This document shows positions 18,028 to 26,431 of a stretch of 64,000 bases of DNA, piece after piece. The translations under genes and the position numbers were made by a program. The notes under the pieces are model-generated. The model was not told the DNA's origin. It did no database searches and was given only the letters and a program-made list of their open reading frames with translations. Within the stretch, counting starts at the first letter, position 1. Each line of letters begins with the position of its first letter. The DNA is from Alcanivorax sp. DP30 (GTDB taxonomy: Bacteria > Pseudomonadota > Gammaproteobacteria > Pseudomonadales > Alcanivoracaceae), in the NCBI RefSeq assembly GCF_009882945.1, contig NZ_WTUY01000002.1, positions 312,927 to 376,926 of the forward strand, in the 5' to 3' direction.

Positions 18028-18753
18028 ATGCGTCTGCTGTCCTGTCTGTTGTTTGTTGCCCTTGTCGGCAAGGCCGCTGCCGGTCAAATCCAGGTTGCGG
18101 TCGCCGCCAACTTTGCTCAGCCCCTTCGCGACGTTGTCAGGCAGTATCAAACGAATTACCCGGATACCCGTATCTCACTCACCGTGGCATCCACGGGTAA
18201 GTTGGCCGCGCAGATTCGTCAGGGTGCTCCCTATGATGTGTTCCTGGCGGCAGATTCTCGCCGTCCCCGTGAGCTGGCCGAGGAGGATATTGGTCTTGCG
18301 GATACCGTAAGGGCCTACGCCCGCGGTGTACTGGTTCTCTGGTCTCCCCAGCCTGATCTGGATTTGACGGCAGATTCCCTCCGCCACGGGCAGATTCACC
18401 CTCTTGCAATGGCGAACCCTCGCACGGCCCCTTACGGACTCGCAGCCCGTTATGTGCTTGATGAACTGAACCTCCCTGGCAGCGTGGTGTTGGTTCAGGC
18501 CGAAAATGTTGGCCAGAGTTATCACTTCGCACATAGTGGTGCTGCCGCCGCAGCTTTTGTCGCTTACAGCCAGGTCCGTGAGCAGGACGGGGCTCTCTGG
18601 CAGATTCCCCAGGAGCAGTATCCCGCCATTATCCAGAGCGCCATACAGTTGAGCGACAATCCGGACGTGTCCCGGTTCTATCAATTCCTCTTCAGTGAGT
18701 CGGCGGAAAATATCATCACCAGCCATGGTTACCGGGTGCCAGATGCTGACTAA
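18028..18753 (+). CDS. modA: molybdate ABC transporter, periplasmic binding protein
   Basis: A 241-residue protein with a cleavable signal peptide (MRLLSCLLFVALVGKAAAG). The mature part has AANFAQPLRDVVRQY, VASTGKLAAQIRQGAPYDVF and ADSRRPRELAEE, the ModA ligand-binding pattern, with the Ser of ASTGKL contacting the oxyanion. Start ATG at 18028 is preferred over a TTG at 18013 because the signal peptide then begins properly. Its last 11 bases overlap modB. It captures molybdate (or tungstate) for cofactor synthesis by moaCDE elsewhere in the window. Confidence 0.93.
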   Translation: MRLLSCLLFVALVGKAAAGQIQVAVAANFAQPLRDVVRQYQTNYPDTRISLTVASTGKLAAQIRQGAPYDVFLAADSRRPRELAEEDIGLADTVRAYARGVLVLWSPQPDLDLTADSLRHGQIHPLAMANPRTAPYGLAARYVLDELNLPGSVVLVQAENVGQSYHFAHSGAAAAAFVAYSQVREQDGALWQIPQEQYPAIIQSAIQLSDNPDVSRFYQFLFSESAENIITSHGYRVPDAD

Positions 18754-19426
18754 TGCTGACTGGCTAGCCTTGTGGGTGAGTATCCAGCTGGCGCTGGTAA
18801 CTGTTGTCGTGTTGCTGCTGGTGTGTACTCCCCTGGCGTGGGTGCTGGCCAGGCGTCGCTGGCAGGGCCAGGCGTTTCTGGAGGCGCTCCTGGCGTTACC
18901 TTTGGTGCTGCCGCCCTCCGTGCTGGGTTTTTATTTGCTTCTCATGTTGGGCCCCGATGGCCCGGGCGGCTGGTTTGCCGAGTTGGGGGGGCTCCGGTCG
19001 TTGGCGTTCAGCTTTCCAGGATTGGTGATTGGCTCGGTGATCTACTCTTTGCCTTTTATTCTGCAGCCGCTGAAGAATGCCTTTGCCAGTCTCGAATCTG
19101 ATCAGTTGGCCATGGCAGCAGTGTGTGGAGCGAGTCCACTGGACCGGTTTTTCAGCCTGGTTCTGCCGCAGGCGAGATTGGGATATCTGAGTGCTGGCAT
19201 GCTGGGATTTGCCCACACCCTGGGTGAATTCGGTGTGGTGTTGATGATAGGAGGCAGTTTGCCGGGCGAGACACGGGTGGCCTCGGTGGCGTTGTATGAA
19301 CACGTGGAAGCCGGTGATTACGCCAGTGCGCATCGTCTGGCGCTGGTGCTGCTGGTTGTCTCGCTGGTCATGCTCTGGTGGCTTTTTCGCTGGCAGCGCC
19401 GGCGCTCAGTGGGGACCTGGTGGTGA
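18743..19426 (+). CDS. modB: molybdate ABC transporter permease
   Basis: A 227-residue inner-membrane permease with five or six TM helices. The EAA loop that docks on the ATPase is visible as MAAVCGASPLDRFFSLVLPQAR, quoted here in part (core AVCGASPLDRFF). Starts before that are LPLVLPPSVLGFYLL and SFPGLVIGSVIYSLPF. The ATG at 18743 lies inside the modA 3' end, and the gene ends in a GTGA overlap with modC. This tight coupling is typical of modABC operons. Confidence 0.93.
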   Translation: MLTNADWLALWVSIQLALVTVVVLLLVCTPLAWVLARRRWQGQAFLEALLALPLVLPPSVLGFYLLLMLGPDGPGGWFAELGGLRSLAFSFPGLVIGSVIYSLPFILQPLKNAFASLESDQLAMAAVCGASPLDRFFSLVLPQARLGYLSAGMLGFAHTLGEFGVVLMIGGSLPGETRVASVALYEHVEAGDYASAHRLALVLLVVSLVMLWWLFRWQRRRSVGTWW

Positions 19427-20475
19427 GTCTTGAATTTGCCATTACCGGCAAGGCCGGCACATTGAGCATAGAAGCTGCCGGGCAGCTAGCTCCCAGCGGG
19501 GTAACGGTTCTCTTTGGCCCATCCGGCACCGGCAAGAGTACGCTGCTGAACATGCTGGCCGGCTTGCATTCCTGTGAAGGCAGCATTCGCTTTGGTGAGC
19601 AGGCCTGGCAGGAAGAAGGGAGCCGCCCCTTGCCCGTCTGGCAACGCCCCCTTGGCATGCTGATGCAAAAGCCGACACTGTTTCGGCACTTGTCTGTTCA
19701 GGGTAATCTGGACTATGTGCTGAAGCGGCGTGGCAATGGCGATGAACTGGCGCGGATCATAGCAGAGACTCGCATTGAGCATCTGCTGAAGCGTCAGGTT
19801 GACAAGCTGTCCGGTGGCGAAGCCCAGCGTGTGGCGTTGGCGCGTGCCCTGATCGGCCGGCCAGGCATGCTGTTACTGGATGAGCCCTTGTCTGCCGTGG
19901 ATCTGCCCCATCGCGAAAGTCTGCTGGGGATGATACAGGCGGTTTCCGGATCGGTGCCGATTCTCTATGTGACACACAGTCTTGATGAGCTCATTCTGCT
20001 TGCCGATCGGGTCTGGTTGATGGAGCAGGGCAGGGTCACGGTTCAGGGGACCACAAGTACGGCTCTGGCCTCGTTATCCGGCCCACTGGCACACCGCACA
20101 GATGCGTCTTCCTTGTTGCAGGGTGATTGTGGTGACTTCGATGCGGTGGATCATCTGCAAACAGTACGGGTGGGAGCTGCCACATTTTTGGTGCCCACTG
20201 CCGCAGCCAAGGGTAACGGCTCGGTGGTGCGGTTACGGATCGCTGCCCGCGATGTCAGTCTGTGCCGGGTACCGCCAGTGCACTCCAGTATCCTGAATAT
20301 TCTTCCGGCCACAGTGATTGAGGTGATGCCGGCAGGTGCAGGGCAGCAGCTGGTGAAGCTCGAGTTGGAATCCCAGCCGTTGCTGGCCAGGCTGTCCTCT
20401 CGTTCAGTACGGGATCTGGGTATCATTGCCGGGGAACGGATTTATGCGCAGGTAAAGGCCGTGGCGCTGGTTTAG
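19423..20475 (+). CDS. modC: molybdate ABC transporter ATP-binding protein
   Basis: A 350-residue ATPase. Walker A is LFGPSGTGKSTLLNML, the signature motif is KLSGGEAQRVALARAL and Walker B is MLLLDEPLSAVDL, followed by the switch His in YVTHSLDE. The C-terminal third (from about residue 275) is the TOBE/Mop domain found in ModC (VVRLRIAARDVSLCRV). The GTG at 19423, overlapping the modB TGA, is chosen over an upstream GTG at 19378, which would make a long overlap. It powers molybdate import through ModB. Confidence 0.93.
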   Translation: MSLEFAITGKAGTLSIEAAGQLAPSGVTVLFGPSGTGKSTLLNMLAGLHSCEGSIRFGEQAWQEEGSRPLPVWQRPLGMLMQKPTLFRHLSVQGNLDYVLKRRGNGDELARIIAETRIEHLLKRQVDKLSGGEAQRVALARALIGRPGMLLLDEPLSAVDLPHRESLLGMIQAVSGSVPILYVTHSLDELILLADRVWLMEQGRVTVQGTTSTALASLSGPLAHRTDASSLLQGDCGDFDAVDHLQTVRVGAATFLVPTAAAKGNGSVVRLRIAARDVSLCRVPPVHSSILNILPATVIEVMPAGAGQQLVKLELESQPLLARLSSRSVRDLGIIAGERIYAQVKAVALV

Positions 20476-20571
20476 TTTAACGCTGGCCCCTTTATCGTTG
20501 TGCATGAAGCCAGCACAGCTTCGGGTGCGATAAACCCCTGGTCCGCGCTGTGCTGTAGTGTGTTACTTGTT

Positions 20572-21681
20572 TCAGGCAGCTACCTTGCTGCCTTTCTCGC
20601 AGTCTTCCGACCCGCATCCCGCCTGATGCCGCCAGTCCGCTGCCAGTCCAAACCGTAATTCTCCGGTGGTGATGGTGCTGGTGCCAGAGAAGAAGAACAT
20701 GACCACAGTGATCAACTGGAGGCTGAGAATAACGCCGGGTGACCATAGCGCGTTCAAACCGTCGGCAAGACTGGGGGCCAGACTGGTGTGTGATGGCATC
20801 AAGATACTGATGAGGATGCCGTACAGGACTGAAAATAGCGCCATGGCCTGATAGGCGGAGAACCATTTGCTGCCACCGCGGTAATCCGCACGCAGGGTTT
20901 CTGACCAAGCCCGCCATAATTGGCTGCCGATGAGGGCCAGAGAAAAGGAAATGCCGAATTGCCCATGGAAGAAGAGTGCGGCACAAATCAGGGCGAGGGC
21001 GGTATAAAGCACGCAGGTTATCGCCTGGATTGGAATGACACGCACCGATTCCATCTCACCCGCGAAGGCAATTTTCTTGGTCTTGCCGATAAAGACATGA
21101 TGCAGGGAGGCAAACCATTTCCTTGCCCATTGTGGCGACTGATCAAGGGCTTTGCCGTAACAGCAACCAAAGCTGATACAGGCCAGCCGCCCAATCCCTT
21201 CACCAATCACATAGGCAATGGCCATGGCTGCCAACATGGGCAACACCGGCAATGAAATGTTTCCGTATCGCTGACACAGCACGTCCGCCATCCACAGAAA
21301 CAGTGGCGCAATGAGGATGCCCACAAAGCTGGCGCCACCGACCGTAAAGCCGTGGCGGTTCTTCTCTACCACAGTGGCAATGATTTTCGCCGCAGGCAAG
21401 CAGATGGTGAGTACACCGAGGGTAAGGAGCAGGGAGGTGGTCAGTGATACCTGCACCGCAGCAGTCAGCAAAATGAAGGTGGCCACACCTAGTCCACCGG
21501 CGAAACCGGTAAACAGCCCATAGAATGTCAGGTTAAGCCCTTGCCAGGAGCCATCCCCGTTCTTTCTCAGGGGCAGTGAAGCGACAAATTGCCAACGCTC
21601 CTGGGGCAGGTGTCGAAACAGAAACCGGAAGCAGAGTGCGAATAACAATGCGCAGGCGAGCAGGAACAGGTCAGTAGCCAT
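20572..21681 (-). CDS. Lgt-like membrane protein (prolipoprotein diacylglyceryl transferase family paralogue)
   Basis: A 369-residue polytopic membrane protein with about eight to ten TM helices. The central GEGIGRLACISFGCCYGKAL resembles the Lgt signature in the GRxGCFxxGCCxG form found in divergent Lgt-family proteins. The upstream GGASFVGILIAPLF aligns with the Lgt segment normally containing an essential HGG His, which is Val here. It is longer than canonical Lgt (about 270-290). GGAGG precedes the ATG. It probably does not carry out standard prolipoprotein acylation; transfer of another lipid group is possible. The C-terminus has a CGSEDCEK motif with two cysteines. Confidence 0.7.
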   Translation of the reverse strand: MATDLFLLACALLFALCFRFLFRHLPQERWQFVASLPLRKNGDGSWQGLNLTFYGLFTGFAGGLGVATFILLTAAVQVSLTTSLLLTLGVLTICLPAAKIIATVVEKNRHGFTVGGASFVGILIAPLFLWMADVLCQRYGNISLPVLPMLAAMAIAYVIGEGIGRLACISFGCCYGKALDQSPQWARKWFASLHHVFIGKTKKIAFAGEMESVRVIPIQAITCVLYTALALICAALFFHGQFGISFSLALIGSQLWRAWSETLRADYRGGSKWFSAYQAMALFSVLYGILISILMPSHTSLAPSLADGLNALWSPGVILSLQLITVVMFFFSGTSTITTGELRFGLAADWRHQAGCGSEDCEKGSKVAA

Positions 21682-21801
21682 GATCGAGCCTCCTTGGACA
21701 ATTTCAGGCCATGGTGACGGGTTTCCAGTGCGAAGGCGTGACAGAGATATGAAGATGTAATGACGGTAGCAGGCGGTTGAGGCTCCAACCGTACGAGGGC
21801 T

Positions 21802-22059
21802 TTAATCGCGATTACGAAGAAAACTTTCTGCAGCCTGGACAATCAGTTCGGTGACTGAACGATCTTCCATTAGCGCCTGCATCTTTAGCCGCTTGTGCAG
21901 ATCAGCCGGAATGTCTGCGGTGAGCCGGCGGTAGCCTTCACGAGCCGCCCCCTGGCGTGTGGTTTTTTTCGCTGTGCGTGCCGCTCGAGTGGTGCCTGAC
22001 CCGTTGCGTTTGCGAGGGCGTTGCTGTTCTTCAACGGTGACGAAATCGATTTGTTCCAT
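21802..22059 (-). CDS. small basic protein with predicted ribbon-helix-helix-like C-terminus
   Basis: An 85-residue protein. Residues 1-40 are basic and disordered (RPRKRNGSGTTRAARTAKKT). Residues 42-82 read YRRLTADIPADLHKRLKMQA followed by LMEDRSVTELIVQAAESFL, a pattern of one beta strand and two helices like CopG/ParG/Arc-type RHH DNA-binding proteins. No toxin or ParA partner is adjacent. The upstream Lgt-like gene is on the same strand, 120 bp away. Could be an autoregulator or a chromosome-encoded orphan. No strong ribosome site is seen. Confidence 0.6.
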   Translation of the reverse strand: MEQIDFVTVEEQQRPRKRNGSGTTRAARTAKKTTRQGAAREGYRRLTADIPADLHKRLKMQALMEDRSVTELIVQAAESFLRNRD

Positions 22060-22225
22060 GGGGCAGGGCTAATACGCAGAAGGCAGGAAAGGGCAAAAAA
22101 CAAGGAACGGAAGGTTACTGGAAAGCGCTGTAAATAGACAGGATTGGCGGCAGATTTTATAGTGCAATTTGATGATTAAAAACCATGACATGGATATGTG
22201 TCGTGAATAATACATTGAGGAAAAC

Positions 22226-23797
22226 ATGGAAAAAGTGGATGTCCTGGTTGTCGGTAGTGGCTTTGGTGGATCGGTCATGGCGTGCCGACTGGCAGAGAAG
22301 GGAAGCAAGGTTATTGTTCTGGAGCGGGGGCGACGCTGGCTGCCTTCGGATTATCCCTCGGTTAGCCAGAAAAACTGGCTTTGGGATGAAAGCGAGCCGG
22401 AAAAACAGAACGGCTGGATTGATTTTCGTTACTTTGGTGACATGAGCGTAGCCATGGGGGCCGGTGTGGGTGGTGGTTCGCTGATTTACGCCAATGTCAG
22501 CATCGAAGCCACACCCGAAACCTTCGACAGTGGCTGGCCTGAGGCCATCAGCTATCAGGCACTAAAGCCGCACTATGACGCGGCCGGTGTGATGATGAAC
22601 GTTCAGACCTTGCCGGACAATCAGTGGACGCCGCGCACCCGGCTGATGAAAGAGGCGGCGGAGGCCGTGGGCGATGGGCATCGCTTCCGAATGGTCGATC
22701 AGGCTGTCACCTTCAACCCGGACTGGTCCAGCGATATGGACGAGGACCCTTATGATTACCGGCACAGCAAAAGCTGGATAAATGCTCAGGGCAAGGAGCA
22801 GGGCACCTGTACCCATTGCGGTAACTGTGACCTTGGCTGTCCGGTCAAGGCCAAGAACACTCTCGATCTCAATTATCTGGCAGCGGCGGAAACCGCCGGA
22901 GCTGAGGTTCGCCCGCTGCACCATGTTCGTACCATCATGCCGTTGGCAGGGGGCGGCTATGAAGTCCGTGCCCGGGATCTGGATGGCCAGTGCTGGCGAG
23001 TATTTCGTGCTGACAAAGTGATCGTGGCCGCGGGTTCTGTGGGCTCCACGGAATTGCTGCTGCGCTGTCGTGATCAGTACCGCACACTGCCTCGCCTGAG
23101 CCGGCGCCTTGGCAATAACTGGACCTGTAATGGTGATTTCGCCACCCCTGCAAGTTACGAAAACAAGGTCATATCGCCAACCCGTGGGCCAACCATTTCC
23201 AGTGCCATTGACTACCTTGACGGTAGCGATGGCGGCGCCCGCTATTTTGTAGAGGACGGGGGTATCCCGGATGTACTGGGCAATTGGTTGGAAGCAATGG
23301 GCAAGAGCTCCATTATTGCCCGAAGCCGCCTGGGCAATGCCATGCTTCGTTACGGCGACAAGAGTGATCCCTTCAGCAATATCATGCCCTGGTTTGGTCA
23401 GGCCATGGATGAGCCCGGTGGTCGCTTTTATCTGGGGCGTCGCTGGTATTGGCCCTGGAAGAAAACCACACTGAAACTGGATTGGGACTATCGCAAGGCA
23501 GAGAAGGCGGTACAGGGACTGGCGGATCGACACCTGGCACTGACCAGGGCCACCGGTGGTGATCCGACCACCCCGGCGACCTGGTCCCTGTTCAAGGATC
23601 TGATCACCCCGCATCCACTGGGGGGGTGCAATATGGCAGACACCATTGACCAGGGTGTTGTGGATTACCGCGGAGAGGTGTTCAACTATCCCAATCTGTT
23701 CGTGATTGATGGTGCCATGGTGCCGAAGTCACTGGGCCTGAATCCATCACGAACCATTCTGGCACTGGCTGAATTCTCGGCCAGCCAGATGAATTGA
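22226..23797 (+). CDS. GMC-family oxidoreductase, cholesterol-oxidase-like subgroup
   Basis: A 523-residue flavoprotein. The FAD motif VLVVGSGFGGSVMACRLA is at residues 5-22. A cysteine-rich segment, CTHCGNCDLGCPVKAKNTLD near 194-213, is shared with cholesterol-oxidase-like GMC proteins. The catalytic pair appears as His463 in TPHPLGGCNM and Asn506 in GLNPSRTI. There is no signal peptide, so it is probably cytosolic. It likely oxidises an alcohol or sterol-like hydroxyl to carbonyl; the substrate is unknown and a long-chain alcohol is only a guess from the organism type. AGGAAAAC precedes the ATG. Confidence 0.85.
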   Translation: MEKVDVLVVGSGFGGSVMACRLAEKGSKVIVLERGRRWLPSDYPSVSQKNWLWDESEPEKQNGWIDFRYFGDMSVAMGAGVGGGSLIYANVSIEATPETFDSGWPEAISYQALKPHYDAAGVMMNVQTLPDNQWTPRTRLMKEAAEAVGDGHRFRMVDQAVTFNPDWSSDMDEDPYDYRHSKSWINAQGKEQGTCTHCGNCDLGCPVKAKNTLDLNYLAAAETAGAEVRPLHHVRTIMPLAGGGYEVRARDLDGQCWRVFRADKVIVAAGSVGSTELLLRCRDQYRTLPRLSRRLGNNWTCNGDFATPASYENKVISPTRGPTISSAIDYLDGSDGGARYFVEDGGIPDVLGNWLEAMGKSSIIARSRLGNAMLRYGDKSDPFSNIMPWFGQAMDEPGGRFYLGRRWYWPWKKTTLKLDWDYRKAEKAVQGLADRHLALTRATGGDPTTPATWSLFKDLITPHPLGGCNMADTIDQGVVDYRGEVFNYPNLFVIDGAMVPKSLGLNPSRTILALAEFSASQMN

Positions 23798-23859
23798 TCT
23801 GTGCCAGTTAACAGAAACACCGTGTCAGAATTGCTCTGGCACGGCTTGAAAAGGAATCC

Positions 23860-24465
23860 GTGATGAGCGACGCCCGTTTCCACGTTGTATTTACCGGTGA
23901 GTTGGTGAAAGGTGCCGACCCGGACACCGTCAAGGCTAATCTCGGGCGGTTGTTCAAGATGGATGCTGCCAAGGTCGAGAAGCTGTTCAGTGGTCAGCCT
24001 GTGATACTGAAAAAGGATGCGGACCAGGCTACCGCGATGAAATTTCGCGCAGCGCTGAAGCAAGCGGGTGCGGAGTGTGTACTCAAGCCTCTCGCGTCCG
24101 GGGCGGCTGAAGCCAGTGCGCCTCCTGTTCCTCCATCAGAGTCTGCGCCACCTGCCTCAAACTTTGACTCCGCCGTTGGCGTGCAATCCTCCCCAGTCAG
24201 TGATGAGCCCCCATCAGGGCAGGATAGTGGTGATCTGGAAACCGTTGGCACCATTCGTACCGGGGGCACCGGGTTTTCCGGTCCTTTCAGCGTTGCGGAT
24301 GTGGGTGAAGACATGGACAACAGTACCCATGCGCCACCACCTCCCGCACCGGATGTCAGCCATCTATCCATGGCAGGCGTCGGGGAGGATCTAGGGCAGA
24401 AGAAGAAAGAGGAGAATGTGAAAGTGCCGGACATCAGTCATCTGTCGATCAGTCCGGATAACTGA
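23860..24465 (+). CDS. conserved hypothetical protein with repeated PD[VI]SHLS motif
   Basis: A 201-residue soluble protein with no signal peptide. Residues 1-75 form a compact domain (FHVVFTGELVKGADPDTVKA, LFSGQPVILKKDADQATAMK, LKQAGAECVLKPL) that I recognise as a recurrent N-terminal module in gammaproteobacterial proteins of unknown function, often ahead of membrane domains. Residues 80-150 are Pro/Ser-rich and disordered. The tail holds two copies of PD[VI]SHLS[MI] (about 165 and 193) and two VGED[ML] copies. The repeats look like short linear binding motifs (inference). Confidence 0.7.
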   Translation: MMSDARFHVVFTGELVKGADPDTVKANLGRLFKMDAAKVEKLFSGQPVILKKDADQATAMKFRAALKQAGAECVLKPLASGAAEASAPPVPPSESAPPASNFDSAVGVQSSPVSDEPPSGQDSGDLETVGTIRTGGTGFSGPFSVADVGEDMDNSTHAPPPPAPDVSHLSMAGVGEDLGQKKKEENVKVPDISHLSISPDN

Positions 24466-24523
24466 CATTGACTGTTTCCAGACAGCAAGAATCCCTGCCT
24501 GTCCGGAGCGCGTCTAAAGCAGG

Positions 24524-25066
24524 TTATTCGTTCTCGTCACCCTCGTCTGGACCATGGAAATGGAGGAAGAACTCCTCCAGCAGGTCCGGAATGCTTAGCG
24601 CCATCTGACGAACCACCTGGGTGTTCTCCCACAGCGCGTCCAGTTCTTCATCCTCATCCAGGCCCGAAATCAGGATAAACGGGAGCATCAGTTCCACGGT
24701 CTTTTCTTCGTCGTCCTGATACCAGGCCGCCTCTTCTTCAAACACTCCCGTCATGAAACCCGCACACCAGCTTGCCAGGTCCTGACCATCATCCTCTTGA
24801 TAGGGGTCCAGCAGGCAGGGGAGATTAACGGGTTCACCGGCCAGCATTTGGGTAGCCAGCCGCTGGCGGAGTTTTTCCATGGCATTTGCTACGTCTTCAG
24901 GAACATCCAGATCGAGCATGGCGGCGTAGTCTGTCTCTGAGACAGGGCCAACTGCCAGTGCGCAGAGCAGGCCGTGGATTTCCGTCCAGGTCGGTGCATC
25001 TTCACCGAGAGCACTGAAGTGGTTACGAACTGTATTTTTGAGGCTGGGATTGGTGATTTCAGACAT
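24524..25066 (-). CDS. UPF0149 (YecA/YgfB) family protein
   Basis: A 180-residue acidic, mostly helical protein of the UPF0149 family: TEIHGLLCALAVGPVSETDY near the N-terminus, the conserved LASWCAGFMTGVFEEEAAW, and VELMLPFILISGLDED, ending in an acidic tail. Homologues include YgfB, linked in Pseudomonas to regulation of stress and antibiotic-resistance genes, but a general function is not established. The SEC-C metal motif of the longer YecA proteins is absent. It is convergent with the preceding hypothetical gene. Confidence 0.88.
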   Translation of the reverse strand: MSEITNPSLKNTVRNHFSALGEDAPTWTEIHGLLCALAVGPVSETDYAAMLDLDVPEDVANAMEKLRQRLATQMLAGEPVNLPCLLDPYQEDDGQDLASWCAGFMTGVFEEEAAWYQDDEEKTVELMLPFILISGLDEDEELDALWENTQVVRQMALSIPDLLEEFFLHFHGPDEGDENE

Positions 25067-25132
25067 GGGCCCTCCAGGCGGGCAAGCATAACGGCTGAGT
25101 GGTCGGCAGGTTAATGGTTCTGACCGTACTAG

Positions 25133-26242
25133 TCAGCCCTTAACCACGCAATTTCTGCCTTGGGACTTGGCCTGGTAAAGCGCTTCATCAGCCCGGCGGG
25201 CAAACTCCTGCGCACTTTCGTTTTGCTGATACTGAACTACCCCGACGGAAAAGGTGTTGGTCAGGGCGTCCGAGAAGGGATAGTGCTGTTGGGCGAATTC
25301 TTCACGAAGGCGATTCAGCGCGGCGACACAGGCAGTGGTGGAGGCGTGGGGGAACATAACGACGAACTCTTCGCCACCGTAACGGGCAAGGATGTCAGAG
25401 CGACGCAAGCCCACGCTGGCAACAGCACTGAAGCGTCGAATGACCTCGTCTCCCGCCTGATGACCATAGGTGTCGTTGACCTGCTTGAAATGATCCAGGT
25501 CGATAATGGCCAGGTGAAGCGGGGAGCCATTGCGAGAGGCCAGCGCCATTTCCTCCTCCAGCCTGCCAAGGAAATAGCGGCGGTTATACAGCCCGGTCAG
25601 ATCATCTCGAATTGCGATGGCGGCAAGCCGATCATGGGCCTGACGCAAATGTTCACGCTGCTCTCTCACCCGACTCTGCAGATTATGGATGTAACCGCCC
25701 ACATAGACGAACGACCCGAGCACCAGGGCAAGAATGAACCAGTGGCCAAGCTGGTAGGAAAAGATTACTTGCTGTGGCGCCAGGATGCCTTCGCCAATCA
25801 ACAGGAGACTGAAACAGGCCTGGATGAAGATCGCCATCATCAGTAAGCGGCGGCGATCCAGCGAGATCACCCCGAAAGTCAGGATCATCAAATAGATACT
25901 CAGCATGGCCCCGCGCAATTCGCGCGAGTAATAGAGCACAGCGGTGACCGCAAGGATGCCCGCGATCATCTGGAATACGGTGAGACTCGGATCTTTGAAG
26001 CGTTCACTGATGCCGCTACGCAGCAGTATGTAAAACACCACATTAACGGCAAAAAGCAGGCTGAAAATCGTGATATGAGGCGTGGCCGGGTCAAACGCAG
26101 TGAGCTGAACCCCTGCAAAGGTGCCAAACCAGAGCAGGCAGTAGGAATACAGGGCCATCAGCTGTCGGCGAATGCGAACAGCGCGATCGGGTGCATCCTT
26201 GGGAATCAGCGTAAACACGTAAGCCTTGCTGCCTTGTTTCAT
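25133..26242 (-). CDS. membrane-bound GGDEF diguanylate cyclase
   Basis: A 369-residue protein making cyclic di-GMP from two GTP. The N-terminal 190 residues contain about six TM helices with short loops (ALYSYCLLWFGTF, IFSLLFAVNVVFYILL), then a coiled-coil linker (SRVREQREHLRQAHDRLAA) and a GGDEF domain from about 210. The active loop RYGGEEF has GGEEF at 289-293. RRSD five residues before it is a canonical RxxD inhibitory site, so product feedback is expected. The start is uncertain: 26242 and 26278 are both possible and neither has a good ribosome site. It is divergent from the acyl-CoA dehydrogenase operon. Confidence 0.9.
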   Translation of the reverse strand: MKQGSKAYVFTLIPKDAPDRAVRIRRQLMALYSYCLLWFGTFAGVQLTAFDPATPHITIFSLLFAVNVVFYILLRSGISERFKDPSLTVFQMIAGILAVTAVLYYSRELRGAMLSIYLMILTFGVISLDRRRLLMMAIFIQACFSLLLIGEGILAPQQVIFSYQLGHWFILALVLGSFVYVGGYIHNLQSRVREQREHLRQAHDRLAAIAIRDDLTGLYNRRYFLGRLEEEMALASRNGSPLHLAIIDLDHFKQVNDTYGHQAGDEVIRRFSAVASVGLRRSDILARYGGEEFVVMFPHASTTACVAALNRLREEFAQQHYPFSDALTNTFSVGVVQYQQNESAQEFARRADEALYQAKSQGRNCVVKG

Positions 26243-26345
26243 TATTGTGGTATGGCAATTTGATTCTACATTAACCATTTTTTCAAAGCAGGCCCAAACA
26301 AGGGGGGTGACACCGTGTAGACATTTGGGCACGATAAGCTGGCAT

Positions 26346-26361
26346 TCAAACAAACGTTTGA
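26346..26361. promoter_or_regulatory. PsrA-type operator
   Basis: The 16-bp TCAAACAAACGTTTGA contains CAAAC-N4-GTTTG, which fits the published PsrA consensus (G/C)AAAC-N2-4-GTTT(G/C). It lies 70 bp upstream of the first acyl-CoA dehydrogenase start. PsrA is a TetR-family repressor released by long-chain acyl-CoA, so these genes would be induced during fatty-acid growth. Confidence 0.7.
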
Positions 26362-26431
26362 TTGGTGTTATCTGGAGCCTGCTCGCCATTCAGCAGGTCC
26401 GACCGGTGTGAATATTCTGGAAGAGGAAGCC

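Noticed and set aside
21802-22059. Antitoxin of a toxin-antitoxin pair
   Set aside because: The RHH-like fold fits, but neither neighbour is a toxin-sized gene.
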